Counted from the stretch's first letter, positions 1 to 9,171 are shown. The stretch is 44,934 nucleotides of DNA from Clostridiaceae bacterium (GCA_910575795.1 CAJTGE010000005.1:157431-202364), one strand, 5' to 3'. Made by a program: numbers and translations. The notes: generated from the sequence alone by a model not told the origin.

Positions 1-1359
1 CAGATGGAGGCGGGGATAACAGGGAAAAAGGAAAAGCTGGGCCGGGAGCTGATCGGCGATTTGGATACGCTGAAAAAGGCGGCGGGGGTGGTGATGGCTT
101 TCCAGGCTCAGGTAAATAAAGACATGGAGGAAACGGAGAAATCGGCTCTGATGGAACAGGTGATCGGGGAGAAGCTGGGGGAACAGGACAGGGATTTAAA
201 GAATCTTCTGAGCGGGAACAAGGATTTCCTGATGGGAGTGCCGGCGCCGGATCGGTGGATGAGCGCTGCTGAGAAGCGGGATCAGTTCTTTAAGCTGGCT
301 CTGATACAGGCCAAGGCGTCGGATCCCAATGCGAAGCCCCTGGATCGGCTCATTGAGGACGGAAAAGCAATCCATCAGTTTGCGGATGCTGCAAGGGCCG
401 CTGACGCCGCCTCTACCGCCCGATCGAACGCCAGGCTGAATCTTGACGAGGGGAACGAACTGACCAGCCGCAACATCGCTTCCTCCCGTATGGCGGAGCT
501 GCTGGGGATCGGGGATATCATCGCCCATTCAGAGCCCATGAAAGTCAAAATGGGCGGAAAAGTAATGACCGGATGCTTTATGGAATTTGCAAAGGGAACG
601 GATTTGAGCTCCAAAAGTGAGCGGGTGCAGCGGATGTTCGATCAGGTCGAGATATTTGACACAGCGGGGCTGTACCGGGATGCGGCGACCCTGGAGGTGT
701 TTGACTTCCTCTGCGGCCAGGCTGACCGGCACGAGAAGAACATGTTTTACCAGCTAAGCGAGCCGGATGAGAATGGGAAGCGCGCCATAACAGGGCTTCA
801 GGGGATAGACAGCGATCTTGCCTTTGGAGACTGGGCGGAGGGGTTTAATATGAATGGCCTGCAGTCCTGGAAGGATACAACGTTTATCGATGCGGGGCTG
901 GCGGAGAAGGTGAAGGGCCTTGACCGGGATACGCTGGAATATGCCATAGGGGATCTGATTCCCCAGAAGCAGATTGACGTGATGATGCAGAGAGTCAATC
1001 TTATCAAAGACCATATAGAAAAAGACATGGTGATCGTTGAGCCGGATAAATGGGATTTAAATGCCCACAAGCCGGAGAAGGCGGAGAATCATACAGACCA
1101 GCGCTATTTGGACGCCTTTGCCAGAATGGAGGAATCTTTAGGCAACACGTTTCCATGGGGTATAAGGCACAAAAACGTGCAGGTGAATAACAAGATAAAT
1201 CAGCACAAAGACGAAAGGGCGAAAGGGCCCAAAGTGGCCTTAAGCTTTAAGGAGCTGGAGGGAAAGGAAAGGCGGCAGGCATTGAGACGGGAGCCTAAGA
1301 TGACCATCGGAAAGGATCGGGTCCTGCCGAAAAAGGAAGGGCCGCAGTTAGGGCCGTGA
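1..1359 (+). CDS. Kinase-like DRHxxN protein, copy A (5' end outside window)
   Basis: The reading frame is already open at base 1, so this is the C-terminal part of a longer protein. It matches copy B (1478-3859) from its residue 342 onward, at a constant 2500-bp offset with no net indel. The conserved core carries N..ASSRMAELLG, a CGQADRHEKN segment with the Asp codon at 724, and a later GIDSDLAFGD segment. This order resembles the catalytic loop (DRHxxN) and metal-binding Asp of PI3K/actin-fragmin-kinase-like protein-kinase-like folds; that is my inference, as I cannot name the family. No signal peptide is visible in the part present. Bases 1-606 differ from copy B at one position, while the region at 1060-1230 is strongly diverged, a mosaic pattern. 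The tail is basic and ends RVLPKKEGPQLGP. Confidence 0.8.
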   Translation, partial: QMEAGITGKKEKLGRELIGDLDTLKKAAGVVMAFQAQVNKDMEETEKSALMEQVIGEKLGEQDRDLKNLLSGNKDFLMGVPAPDRWMSAAEKRDQFFKLALIQAKASDPNAKPLDRLIEDGKAIHQFADAARAADAASTARSNARLNLDEGNELTSRNIASSRMAELLGIGDIIAHSEPMKVKMGGKVMTGCFMEFAKGTDLSSKSERVQRMFDQVEIFDTAGLYRDAATLEVFDFLCGQADRHEKNMFYQLSEPDENGKRAITGLQGIDSDLAFGDWAEGFNMNGLQSWKDTTFIDAGLAEKVKGLDRDTLEYAIGDLIPQKQIDVMMQRVNLIKDHIEKDMVIVEPDKWDLNAHKPEKAENHTDQRYLDAFARMEESLGNTFPWGIRHKNVQVNNKINQHKDERAKGPKVALSFKELEGKERRQALRREPKMTIGKDRVLPKKEGPQLGP

Positions 1360-1477
1360 CAGCCGGCTGTCGGCTGCGGGACGGGCGGAGAACAGGGGAA
1401 AGCCTTATTTTCAGCCTCCGGGCGGCAGCGCGCCGCAAACAGGTATCAACAGGCTTAAGCATCCGAAAGGAGGAGCG

Positions 1478-3859
1478 ATGGATTTATTTGGAAAGCAGCA
1501 TGCGGGGAACCTGCGCGGAAGAACCTGGGTTATGGAGGAGTTTGAGAGCTACTTCGGACAGGAGGCGAAGAGCAGGGGAAACTCGGCGCAGTTTCAGGAG
1601 GTGGCGCAGGCTCTCGCGGAATTAAACCGTGTAAAGGAGGGGCCGGAGACGAAGGAGAACCGCCAGGCCAGGCTGGACGCGGGCGACCGGCTGATGCGGG
1701 CCTGCCAGGCGTATTCCGACAGCCATAAGGACGCAAAGTCACCGAAGGGGCGGGAGAGGCTGGCCGTGATCGACAAGCTGTCGGAGTTCCAGCTTGGCCA
1801 GAGCCTGCGGAATGCCGAGGCGGTGAGGGAGCGGGAGTGGGATCTGGAGACGCTGGGGAATTATTTCCGGGATCACGCGGAGCTAAAGGCGTCTTCGCCG
1901 GAGTTTCAGGCGGCGGCCCGGGCCTTTGAGGAATTCGCGGGGCGCCGGGATGAGGTGATCACCCCGGAGAGCGCCATAGCGATGATAAAGTCCAGCGACA
2001 AGCTCAAAAAAGCCTGCCAGGCGTTTTCCGACAGCCAGAAGGGGACCATGCTGGCGTCGGGGCTGGAGCATCAGGCGTTTATCGACGGGCTTTCCAGGTT
2101 CCATGAGGATCTGAATCTCGACCAGGCCAGGGACCGGAGGATTCTCCGCGATTATGAGGGGAAGACCTGGGGGGAGGCCGGGAAGTTTAAGATGGCCGAG
2201 ATGAATCTGGAGGGAAAAAGCCTGAATACGGTAGGGGCTAATGTAAATCAGCGGTTCCAGGTGGACTATGAGGGAAAGAAAGGATTCTTTACGGAGCGGC
2301 TGGAGCTGAAGAGCCAGGAAGGATATGTGAGGGATTTCATCGAGGCGGTTGACAGGACGCAGGATCCGGGGCTTTACCGGGCTTTGAAGGAGCATGAAAA
2401 CGATCTGAATGAACGGATCACCCTCATTGGGGATATGAAGAGCGGGGAATCAAATCTGGAAGCAAACCGCGTAGCCTGCTGCATGGGAGAACACTGGAAC
2501 CAGATGGAGGCGGGGATAACAGGGAAAAAGGAAAAGCTGGGCCGGGAGCTGATCGGCGATTTGGATACGCTGAAAAAGGCGGCGGGGGTGGTGATGGCTT
2601 TCCAGGCTCAGGTAAATAAAGACATGGAGGAAACGGAGAAATCGGCTCTGATGGAACAGGTGATCGGGGAGAAGCTGGGGGAACAGGACAGGGATTTAAA
2701 GAATCTTCTGAGCGGGAACAAGGATTTCCTGATGGGAGTGCCGGCGCCGGATCGGTGGATGAGCGCTGCTGAGAAGCGGGATCAGTTCTTTAAGCTGGCT
2801 CTGATACAGGCCAAGGCGTCGGATCCCAATGCGAGGCCCCTGGATCGGCTCATTGAGGACGGAAAAGCAATCCATCAGTTTGCGGATGCTGCAAGGGCCG
2901 CTGACGCCGCCTCTACCGCCCGATCGAACGCCAGGCTGAATCTTGACGAGGGGAACGAACTGACCAGCCGCAACATCGCTTCCTCCCGTATGGCGGAGCT
3001 GCTGGGGATCGGGGATATCATCGCCCATTCAGAGCCCATGAAAGTCAAAATGGGCGGAAAAGTAATGACCGGATGCTTTATGGAATTTGCAAAGGGAACG
3101 GATTTGGGCTCCAAAAGTGAACGGGTGCAGCGGATGTTCGATCAGGTTGAGAAATTTGAAACAGCGGGGCTTTACCGGGATTCATCGACTCTGGAGGTGT
3201 TTGACTTCCTCTGCGGCCAGGTTGACCGGCACGGGAACAACATGTTTTACCAGCTAAGCGAGCCGGATGAGAATGGGAAGCGCGCCATAACAGGGCTTCA
3301 GGGGATTGACAGCGATCTTGCCTTTGGAGACGAGGTGGAAGAGTTTAATATGAAGGGCGTGCAGTCCTGGAAGGATACAACGTTTATTGATGCGGGACTG
3401 GCGGAGAAGGTGAAGGGCCTTGACCGGGATACGCTGGAATATGCCGTAGGGGATCTGATTTCCCAGAAGCAGATTGACGTGATGATGCAGAGAGTCAATC
3501 TTATCAAAGACCATATAGAAAAAGACATGGTGATCGTTGAGCCGGATAAATGGGATTTAAAGGCCAATAAGCCGGAGCAGGTAAAGGATCACAAAGACCA
3601 GCGCTACGTGGACGCCCTTGACAGAATGGAAAAGTCTGTAGGGGCAAAGTCCGCGTTGAGTGTAAAGCATAAAAACGCGCTGGTCAATCGAGCGGTAAAC
3701 AGCCTGAAAACAAAAAGGAAAGAAGGATCCAAAGTGGCCTTAAGCTTTAAGGAGCTGGAGGGAAAGGAAAGGCGGCAGGCATTGAGGCGGGAGCCTAAGA
3801 TGACGATCGGCAAAGACCGGGTTCTGCCTAAGAAGCAGGGGCCGCAGTTGGGGCCGTGA
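1478..3859 (+). CDS. Kinase-like DRHxxN protein, copy B (793 aa)
   Basis: ATG 1478 follows an AAAGGAGGAG ribosome binding site. Residues about 17-110 and 118-210 are two versions of one helical unit ending ACQAYSDSHK / ACQAFSDSQK, so the N-terminus is an internal duplication. Residues 251-271 (TVGANVNQRF then GKKGFFTE) could be the glycine-rich nucleotide loop and the next strands. N499-IASSRMAELLG and 530-MTGCFMEFAKG follow. D583-R-H-G-N-N588 looks like the catalytic loop, and D611/D613 in GIDSDLAFG like the metal ligand. The order fits a PI3K- or HipA-like kinase fold, but that is inference from motifs. There is no signal peptide or membrane segment, so the protein is probably cytosolic or exported by a non-Sec route. 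It lies 79 bp upstream of the cell-wall-binding/phosphatase/cyclase genes and is probably co-transcribed. The catalytic activity and target are unknown. Confidence 0.85.
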   Translation: MDLFGKQHAGNLRGRTWVMEEFESYFGQEAKSRGNSAQFQEVAQALAELNRVKEGPETKENRQARLDAGDRLMRACQAYSDSHKDAKSPKGRERLAVIDKLSEFQLGQSLRNAEAVREREWDLETLGNYFRDHAELKASSPEFQAAARAFEEFAGRRDEVITPESAIAMIKSSDKLKKACQAFSDSQKGTMLASGLEHQAFIDGLSRFHEDLNLDQARDRRILRDYEGKTWGEAGKFKMAEMNLEGKSLNTVGANVNQRFQVDYEGKKGFFTERLELKSQEGYVRDFIEAVDRTQDPGLYRALKEHENDLNERITLIGDMKSGESNLEANRVACCMGEHWNQMEAGITGKKEKLGRELIGDLDTLKKAAGVVMAFQAQVNKDMEETEKSALMEQVIGEKLGEQDRDLKNLLSGNKDFLMGVPAPDRWMSAAEKRDQFFKLALIQAKASDPNARPLDRLIEDGKAIHQFADAARAADAASTARSNARLNLDEGNELTSRNIASSRMAELLGIGDIIAHSEPMKVKMGGKVMTGCFMEFAKGTDLGSKSERVQRMFDQVEKFETAGLYRDSSTLEVFDFLCGQVDRHGNNMFYQLSEPDENGKRAITGLQGIDSDLAFGDEVEEFNMKGVQSWKDTTFIDAGLAEKVKGLDRDTLEYAVGDLISQKQIDVMMQRVNLIKDHIEKDMVIVEPDKWDLKANKPEQVKDHKDQRYVDALDRMEKSVGAKSALSVKHKNALVNRAVNSLKTKRKEGSKVALSFKELEGKERRQALRREPKMTIGKDRVLPKKQGPQLGP

Positions 3860-3938
3860 CGGCCGGGCCGGGAGAAGGCTGTGGGAGGGCGCCTTTTACA
3901 GCCCTCCCGGCGCGCCGGACGGAGGAAAGGCAGGGAGC

Positions 3939-4769
3939 ATGAAAAGGAATGGCAGGCACATGGCGCTGGCTGTGGCAGTGATAAGCCTTACGGCTTCCTT
4001 CCCCTCCCTGGGGGAGGAGCCGGGATGGGCGCTTAAAGAAGACGGGTGGCATTATTACCTGGAGGACGGGAGCGCGGCCGTGGGCTGGGTGGAGAGAGAG
4101 GGAAGATCGTATTTCCAGACTCCGGAAGGCGGCATCCTGAGGGATACGGTCACGCCGGACGGGTATTATGTGGGCGCGGACGGGGCGTGGTACGAGAGGA
4201 AGGAGACGATTCTGGATACGGACTTTACGGCGTCTTTCACGGTTCCGGATCCGGTAACGGAATGGATCGGGAAGGACGCCCTGGCAGGGGTAAAGTCCAG
4301 GGTGAGCCAGCGGTTTTCGGGAAAAAGGAGCCTCCGCATAGGGGATAACGCGGTGGAGTTTGTGAGGCGGGAGACGCAGGAGCAGACAGGGACGGCGAAA
4401 CGGGATACGGCGTCCGGACGGGGTACCTCCGGCTCCGGTGCGTCGGTTACGGAGACGGTGCTTCTGGGGCTTTACAGGGAGCCGGGGCAGGGCAGGTACC
4501 GCCTGGATATCCGGGCGGCCCTGGACGGAGAGCGGGCCGGATCGCAGGCGGCGACGTGGAATTATGAGATTTTCCGGGCTATGGTTTATCAGATGTCGTC
4601 AGCGCCGGAGCTGCTGGCGAACGCTCTTTACAGCACCTGGGAGGAAGAAAATATCTGGGGGATCGGCCGCGAGCAGTGGGTGAGAGTAGGCGACTGCCAG
4701 GTGCTCTACACATCCGGCAGCGGAGTCGGGAGATTCTATATCAGACCGGTTAGGGAAGGAAATGGATGA
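3939..4769 (+). CDS. Secreted protein with cell-wall-binding repeats
   Basis: The 276-residue product starts with a Sec-type signal peptide (MKRN, then a hydrophobic stretch to about residue 25). Residues about 29-87 contain aromatic/Gly repeats (GWHYYLEDGSAAVGW, SYFQTPEGG, GYYVGADGAWY) typical of choline-binding or related cell-wall-binding repeats. The remaining roughly 190 residues have no family I recognise; they include a Thr/Gly/Ser-rich linker near residues 145-170 and a C-terminal half rich in aromatic residues. The stop codon overlaps the start of the CNB-phosphatase gene (ATGATGA at 4766), which indicates translational coupling. The protein is probably a surface-attached component, perhaps a sensor or a wall-linked partner of the downstream signalling proteins; that role is inference. 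Confidence 0.75.
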   Translation: MKRNGRHMALAVAVISLTASFPSLGEEPGWALKEDGWHYYLEDGSAAVGWVEREGRSYFQTPEGGILRDTVTPDGYYVGADGAWYERKETILDTDFTASFTVPDPVTEWIGKDALAGVKSRVSQRFSGKRSLRIGDNAVEFVRRETQEQTGTAKRDTASGRGTSGSGASVTETVLLGLYREPGQGRYRLDIRAALDGERAGSQAATWNYEIFRAMVYQMSSAPELLANALYSTWEEENIWGIGREQWVRVGDCQVLYTSGSGVGRFYIRPVREGNG

Positions 4770-6022
4770 TGGACAGTGAGTGGAAACAGCTAAAGATTAT
4801 AAAAGACTTTTTTCAGGTTCAGGAGGACGGCGGGATGCCGGAAGGCTCCAGGATGCTTCTGGAGGCCATGGAGCTGAAACACTTTGCAAAGGGCCAGGAC
4901 ATTGTGTCCGAAGGAGCGGCCCCGGAGGATGGGATGTATATTATCCTGGAGGGCAGCGCGCATGTGCTGGCGGGAAACGGAGCCCTGATCAATGAACTGA
5001 CGACAGGGGACGTGGTGGGGGAGCTGGCCCTGATCAAGGACGGGGTAAGAAAAGCCACGGTGCGGGCGGCGACGGAGGCGGCCTGCGCCAATATTTCCAG
5101 GACGCTGTTTCTTGAGATAGCAAACGCCAACCCAAAGGTGTACGGAGCGCTCCTGGAGCTCCTTTACACCAAGACCACCATGATGGTGACGGAACGGGAG
5201 CGGCTTAAATCGGAGATTGAGATTGCCTCCCGGATTCAGACCGGATTTCTGCCAAAATCCTTTGGGCGGTTCTGTGATCTTCCCCATATGAAGATCACGG
5301 CCCGCATGAAACCTGCCAAGGGGGTGGGCGGCGACTTTTACGACGTCTTTCTCATTGACGCGGATCGCCTGTGCTTCCTGGTGGCGGATGTGTCGGGAAA
5401 AGGAGTTCCCGCGGCGCTGTTTATGACGCTTGCCAAGACCCACATCAAGAATTATATGATGCTTGACATGCCTGTGGCGGAAGTGGCGGAGCTGGTCAAC
5501 AACCGCTTAAATGAGGACAACGAAGAGGAGCTCTTTGTCACGGCCTTCCTCTGCGTCCTGGATACCAGGACCAACCGCCTGACGTATGTGAACGCAGGGC
5601 ATAACAAGCCGTTTATCAGCAGGAACGGCGCCCCGTTCCGGATGATGGACTGCAAGGTGGATTTTGTCCTGGGGGTGATGGAGGAAATGGCGTACCGCGA
5701 ACAGGCGGCGGACTTTATGCCCGGGGACTGCCTGTGCCTCTATACGGACGGTGTGACGGAAGCCTTTGACATCGACGGGGAAATGTTTTCGGATGAGGGC
5801 ATGGAGGAGGCATTAAACCGCCATATGGCGGAGGCCATGGAGCCGGAGATTTTTATCGAACATATGTACGATGAAGTGGAACGATTTGCCCAGGGCGCGG
5901 ATCAGTCGGATGACATCACGGTAGTTTACGTGGCGCGGCCCGGGGAGGGCGTCTGCGCGGGAAATGATAAGAACACGCGTTTGGAGGGAGAGAAAACAAC
6001 ATGGGAGACGGATTGCAGATAA
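4766..6022 (+). CDS. Cyclic-nucleotide-binding domain fused to PP2C/SpoIIE-type phosphatase
   Basis: The 418-residue protein has an N-terminal cyclic-nucleotide-binding domain (about 35-135). Its phosphate-binding cassette reads G85-E-L-A-L and later R95-K-A-T-V, keeping the Glu and Arg that contact the cyclic phosphate in the CAP/PKA family. A helical linker leads to a C-terminal SpoIIE/RsbU-type PPM phosphatase (about 150-405) with G188-G-D190-F-Y-D, VADVSGKG around D208, NAGHNKPF, YTDGVTEAFD and a terminal D382-D383-I-T-V. All expected metal-ligand aspartates are present. The likely role is a cAMP-responsive Ser/Thr phosphatase, either of anti-anti-sigma type or acting on a local phosphoprotein. 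The next gene, 21-22 bp inside its end, and the cyclase beyond it argue for a cAMP ligand; the substrate is not shown. Two adjacent ATGs (4766, 4769) are possible starts. Confidence 0.93.
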   Translation: MMDSEWKQLKIIKDFFQVQEDGGMPEGSRMLLEAMELKHFAKGQDIVSEGAAPEDGMYIILEGSAHVLAGNGALINELTTGDVVGELALIKDGVRKATVRAATEAACANISRTLFLEIANANPKVYGALLELLYTKTTMMVTERERLKSEIEIASRIQTGFLPKSFGRFCDLPHMKITARMKPAKGVGGDFYDVFLIDADRLCFLVADVSGKGVPAALFMTLAKTHIKNYMMLDMPVAEVAELVNNRLNEDNEEELFVTAFLCVLDTRTNRLTYVNAGHNKPFISRNGAPFRMMDCKVDFVLGVMEEMAYREQAADFMPGDCLCLYTDGVTEAFDIDGEMFSDEGMEEALNRHMAEAMEPEIFIEHMYDEVERFAQGADQSDDITVVYVARPGEGVCAGNDKNTRLEGEKTTWETDCR

Positions 6023-6903
6023 CATTCTGGGGAACCAGAGGTTCTATGGCCGCCCCGTTTTCCGACCGCATGAGCTACGGCGGCAACACGAGCTGCATGT
6101 CCGCGGAGTGGGAGGAGCAGATGGCCGTCTTTGACGGGGGCACAGGGCTTATGGCGCTGGGAAAGCGTCTCGGTGAAGAGGCGAATCTTGGAACGAGGAG
6201 ACGGGATCAGCCGATCCACATCTTCATCGGCCATCTGCACCTGGACCATATCGTGGGAATCCCCTTATTTCCCTGCCTCTTCTGGAACGGGGCCAGGCTG
6301 CATTTTTACGGGCCCGGGGAGGAAAAGGGCGCGTTCAGGAAGAAATTGCGGACCATGATGGGCCATCCGTACTGGCCGGTTTCGATTGACCAGGTTCCGG
6401 CCCGCATTACCTGGCACGACACCATGGACGGGGATGTGTGGGAGCTGCCGCGGGGCGCGAGAGTCAGGGTCATGAAATCCAGCCACCCGGACGGCTGCGT
6501 GCTGTTCCGCCTGGAGAGGGAAGGGCAGTCCGTGGTATACGGGCTGGACTGCGAGCTGGGCGGGCCGGGGACGGATTTCTGGAACAGGTACCGGGAGTTT
6601 GCCAAAAACTGCAGCCTTCTCGTGTTTGATTCCCCCTACGGAGAGGAAGAATATCCTTCTTACAGGGGATTCGGCCACAGCTACTGGCAGCAGGGGATCC
6701 GCATGGCGGGAGAATGCCGGGCGGGCAGGCTGGTGATCAGCCATCATGACTGGGGCAGGACGGACGGGGAGCTTCGCGCCATGGAACAGGAGGCGGTAAG
6801 CTTTGGGAAGTCCCGGAACGTGGACACCGTGTTTGCCAGGGAGGGGGCCTGCCTCTTTCTGGAATCATTTAAGAGAGATGGGGACGGAGGCGAGGCGGGA
6901 TGA
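6001..6903 (+). CDS. Metallo-beta-lactamase-fold hydrolase, possible cyclic-nucleotide phosphodiesterase
   Basis: The 300-residue protein opens with WGTRGSMAAP and YGGNTSC, a signature of the PhnP/RNase Z-related MBL group. All metal ligands can be seen: H78-L-H80-L-D82-H83, H162 (SSHPDG), D183 (YGLDCE) and H248 (ISHHDW). The HLHLDHIVGI stretch resembles the H-x-H-L-D-H signature of class II cAMP phosphodiesterases. With a cyclase 3' and a cyclic-nucleotide receptor 5', hydrolysis of cAMP is a reasonable guess, but other phosphodiester substrates are possible. The start overlaps the phosphatase gene and the stop overlaps the cyclase start (ATGA at 6900), so the three genes are coupled. GGAGGGAG lies just upstream of ATG 6001. 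No signal peptide, hence cytosolic. Confidence 0.88.
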   Translation: MGDGLQITFWGTRGSMAAPFSDRMSYGGNTSCMSAEWEEQMAVFDGGTGLMALGKRLGEEANLGTRRRDQPIHIFIGHLHLDHIVGIPLFPCLFWNGARLHFYGPGEEKGAFRKKLRTMMGHPYWPVSIDQVPARITWHDTMDGDVWELPRGARVRVMKSSHPDGCVLFRLEREGQSVVYGLDCELGGPGTDFWNRYREFAKNCSLLVFDSPYGEEEYPSYRGFGHSYWQQGIRMAGECRAGRLVISHHDWGRTDGELRAMEQEAVSFGKSRNVDTVFAREGACLFLESFKRDGDGGEAG

Positions 6904-8711
6904 AAGAGAATACCCCGGGAAGCAGAATCCGGATCCTGGCCGTATCAGCGGCGGTTTTCCTGCTGTCAGCCCTGGTATGCGGCCTGGGAGCGGCGGGGAT
7001 GTGGGATATCAAAGCGTCGGACTGGCTGAACCAGAAGGAATCGGTCACTGACAAGAACATCTATATTATAGGAATTGACGACAGGACGCTTGAGGAGTAC
7101 GGCCCTGTTGCTTCCTGGAGCAGGGACATTCCGGCGCGGCTCGTGGAAATCCTGAATGCGGATAAAGGGGCGCGGCCGGCTGTGATTGGATTTGATGTGA
7201 TCTACAGTGAAAAGGGAGATGAGGAAGGGGACGCCCGTTTTGCCCGGGCCTGTAAGGAGGCGGGAAACGTGGTGTCAGCCCTGAGCTTTTCTTTTAAAGA
7301 GACGCCCGAGAAAGACGAAGCGGGAACGATCGTTTACAATCCTTACCATGTGGATTATGTCATCGCTCCCTATGACGAATTGAGGGACAGCGCGGCCCTG
7401 GGCTTTGCCAACACGACCGTGGACCGGGACGGCTACGTGCGCCAGGCCATGGCTTGGCTGGACAATGAGGGAGAGAGAACCTACAGCCTTGCCGGGCAGG
7501 TTTACAGAAATTTTCAGGAAAGCCAGGGGAAGGAAGCGGTATTTCCGAAGACGTACGGGAGAAACAACCGGTTTTATTTTTCTTACTCCGGAAAATCCGG
7601 GGGCTATAATGTGGTATCCCTAAAGGATGTGCTGGACGGGACAGTGGACGCCAGGCTGTTTGGCAATGCCATTGTGCTGGTAGGCGCGTATGCGGTGGGG
7701 ATGCAGGATTCCTACACGCCGGCCGTATCCCACAACAGCCAGATGTACGGCGTGGAGATCCATGCCAATATTATCGAGGCGCTGTTAAAGGGAAAGACGC
7801 AGCTCCCCGTTTCGCCCGTGCTGTACGGGCTGGCGGCGGGACTGGTATGCGCCCTGTTTTTTGTTTGCTTAAGAAAAATAAAGCTGGGCCCCGCGGCCGG
7901 GATCCTGGCTGCGGCTGTGATTGGCTGCCTTGTGTTTACCAGGGCGCTCTACGGCCGGGGAACCGTGGTTCCGGTGATTTTCATCCCCGTAATCCTGATC
8001 CTCATCTACCTGGAACGCATGGTGGAAGGATATCTGACAGAGATTTTGCGCAGGCGGCGGGTGGTCAGCGTGTTCAAACAGTATGTGGCGCCCCAGATTG
8101 TGGAAAAGATCAGCAAGGACACGGACTTTGAGCTGGTGCTGGGAGGAGAAAACCGGCATATTGCCGTGCTGTTTGTGGATATCAGGGGATTTACCACCAT
8201 GTCCGAGAGCTTAAAGCCCGAGGAAGTGGTGGAAATTCTCAACGAATACTTAAGCCTGACGACGAAATCAATCTTTGACAATGAGGGAACGCTCGATAAG
8301 TTTGTGGGGGACGCCACCATGGCGGTCTTTAACGCCCCCTTTGCGCTGGATGACTATATTTTTAAGGCAGTCTGCGCGGCGTGGGACATGAAGGCCGGAT
8401 CGGACGCCATTGCCGAGAAGTTTGAGAAGCGCTTTGGGAAGAGCGTGGCGTTCGGGATCGGCGTCAACTGCGGGGAAGCCGTTGTGGGCAATATCGGCTG
8501 TGAATTCCGCATGGACTATACAGCCATCGGCGACACGGTGAACACGGCGGCGAGGCTGGAGAGCAACGCAAAGCGCGGGCAGATTTTGATCAGCGAGGCG
8601 GTCTATGAGGCGGTGAAAGACCGGGTGGAAGCGACGCCCATCGGCGAGATTCCGCTGAAGGGAAAGCATAAGGGCGTGTTTGTCTATCAGGTGGATGAAG
8701 TGAGGCGGTAA
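6900..8711 (+). CDS. CHASE2-domain class III adenylate cyclase
   Basis: The 603-residue membrane protein has an N-terminal transmembrane helix (about 10-33), a CHASE2 sensory domain facing outward (about 35-300, with IYIIGIDDRTLEEYG and VIGFDVIYSE), three further transmembrane helices (about 305-380), and a C-terminal class III nucleotide cyclase domain (about 405-600). Metal-binding aspartates D427 (FVDIRGF) and D471 (FVGDATMAVF) are present. K467 and the Asp in MDYTAIGD are the purine-specifying residues expected for ATP, and the NTAARLE motif supplies the transition-state Asn and Arg. It should make cAMP in response to an extracellular cue. It ends the coupled CNB-phosphatase/MBL/cyclase block. 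A FecR-domain protein, a frequent neighbour of CHASE2 proteins, follows after the palindromic element. Confidence 0.93.
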   Translation: MKENTPGSRIRILAVSAAVFLLSALVCGLGAAGMWDIKASDWLNQKESVTDKNIYIIGIDDRTLEEYGPVASWSRDIPARLVEILNADKGARPAVIGFDVIYSEKGDEEGDARFARACKEAGNVVSALSFSFKETPEKDEAGTIVYNPYHVDYVIAPYDELRDSAALGFANTTVDRDGYVRQAMAWLDNEGERTYSLAGQVYRNFQESQGKEAVFPKTYGRNNRFYFSYSGKSGGYNVVSLKDVLDGTVDARLFGNAIVLVGAYAVGMQDSYTPAVSHNSQMYGVEIHANIIEALLKGKTQLPVSPVLYGLAAGLVCALFFVCLRKIKLGPAAGILAAAVIGCLVFTRALYGRGTVVPVIFIPVILILIYLERMVEGYLTEILRRRRVVSVFKQYVAPQIVEKISKDTDFELVLGGENRHIAVLFVDIRGFTTMSESLKPEEVVEILNEYLSLTTKSIFDNEGTLDKFVGDATMAVFNAPFALDDYIFKAVCAAWDMKAGSDAIAEKFEKRFGKSVAFGIGVNCGEAVVGNIGCEFRMDYTAIGDTVNTAARLESNAKRGQILISEAVYEAVKDRVEATPIGEIPLKGKHKGVFVYQVDEVRR

Positions 8712-8755
8712 GATAGCGGACGATTGCGGGGCGGTGTTTGTCGTGAGAGGGGACG

Positions 8756-9053
8756 CCAGTGTCAGCTTCCAAATCCAACGGAACCCCGCTCCCGCTTGGA
8801 GAAAAGCGCAGCGGACGCCAGTACAGCCCTGCGTATACAACGATAAATTTCACGGCCCGCTCTTTGCGCCACAGCCATGTTGGAGTCAGTCAACGATGCC
8901 GCCGGCATCGCCTCCTTCCTCCGCCTTGCTCTGACACAAAGATCGAACCGTGAAATTCACCGCTGTATACGCAGGTCTGTACAGCTCGAAAAGACCTCGC
9001 TAAGCGCCGGCGGTTTTCTACGGGTTCCTTATGGATTTGGAAGCTGACACTGG
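8756..9053. repeat. Palindromic element 1 (298 bp, perfect 21-bp terminal inverted repeats)
   Basis: The ends 8756-8776 and 9033-9053 are perfect reverse complements (start CCAGTGTCAGCTTCC). Inner arms pair imperfectly (GGAACCC with GGGTTCC), and a second nested inverted repeat sits in the middle (CCTGCGTATACA pairing with TGTATACGCAGG). The outer approximately 70-80 bp on each side are the reverse complement of element 2 at 11817-11953. The 17 bases TGTTTGTCGTGAGAGGG just outside (8735-8751) are also shared. It fills the gap between the cyclase and the ESSTE-repeat gene; short frames within it are not coding. It may be a MITE-type mobile repeat or a structured RNA. Confidence 0.85.
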
Positions 9054-9171
9054 CTGTATATTCGGTAAGCTATAATAAAAAAACAACAGATAACGTAGCC
9101 TGCGCCAGTCCCCTCACAAGGACGGGTGAAGGAACTGAGAGTATATTCCAACTTAAAAGGAGGAGTTTGTG

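Noticed and set aside
8734..8953. Short open frames inside palindromic element 1
   Set aside because: They have no ribosome binding site and come from the repeat; element 2 lacks a corresponding frame.
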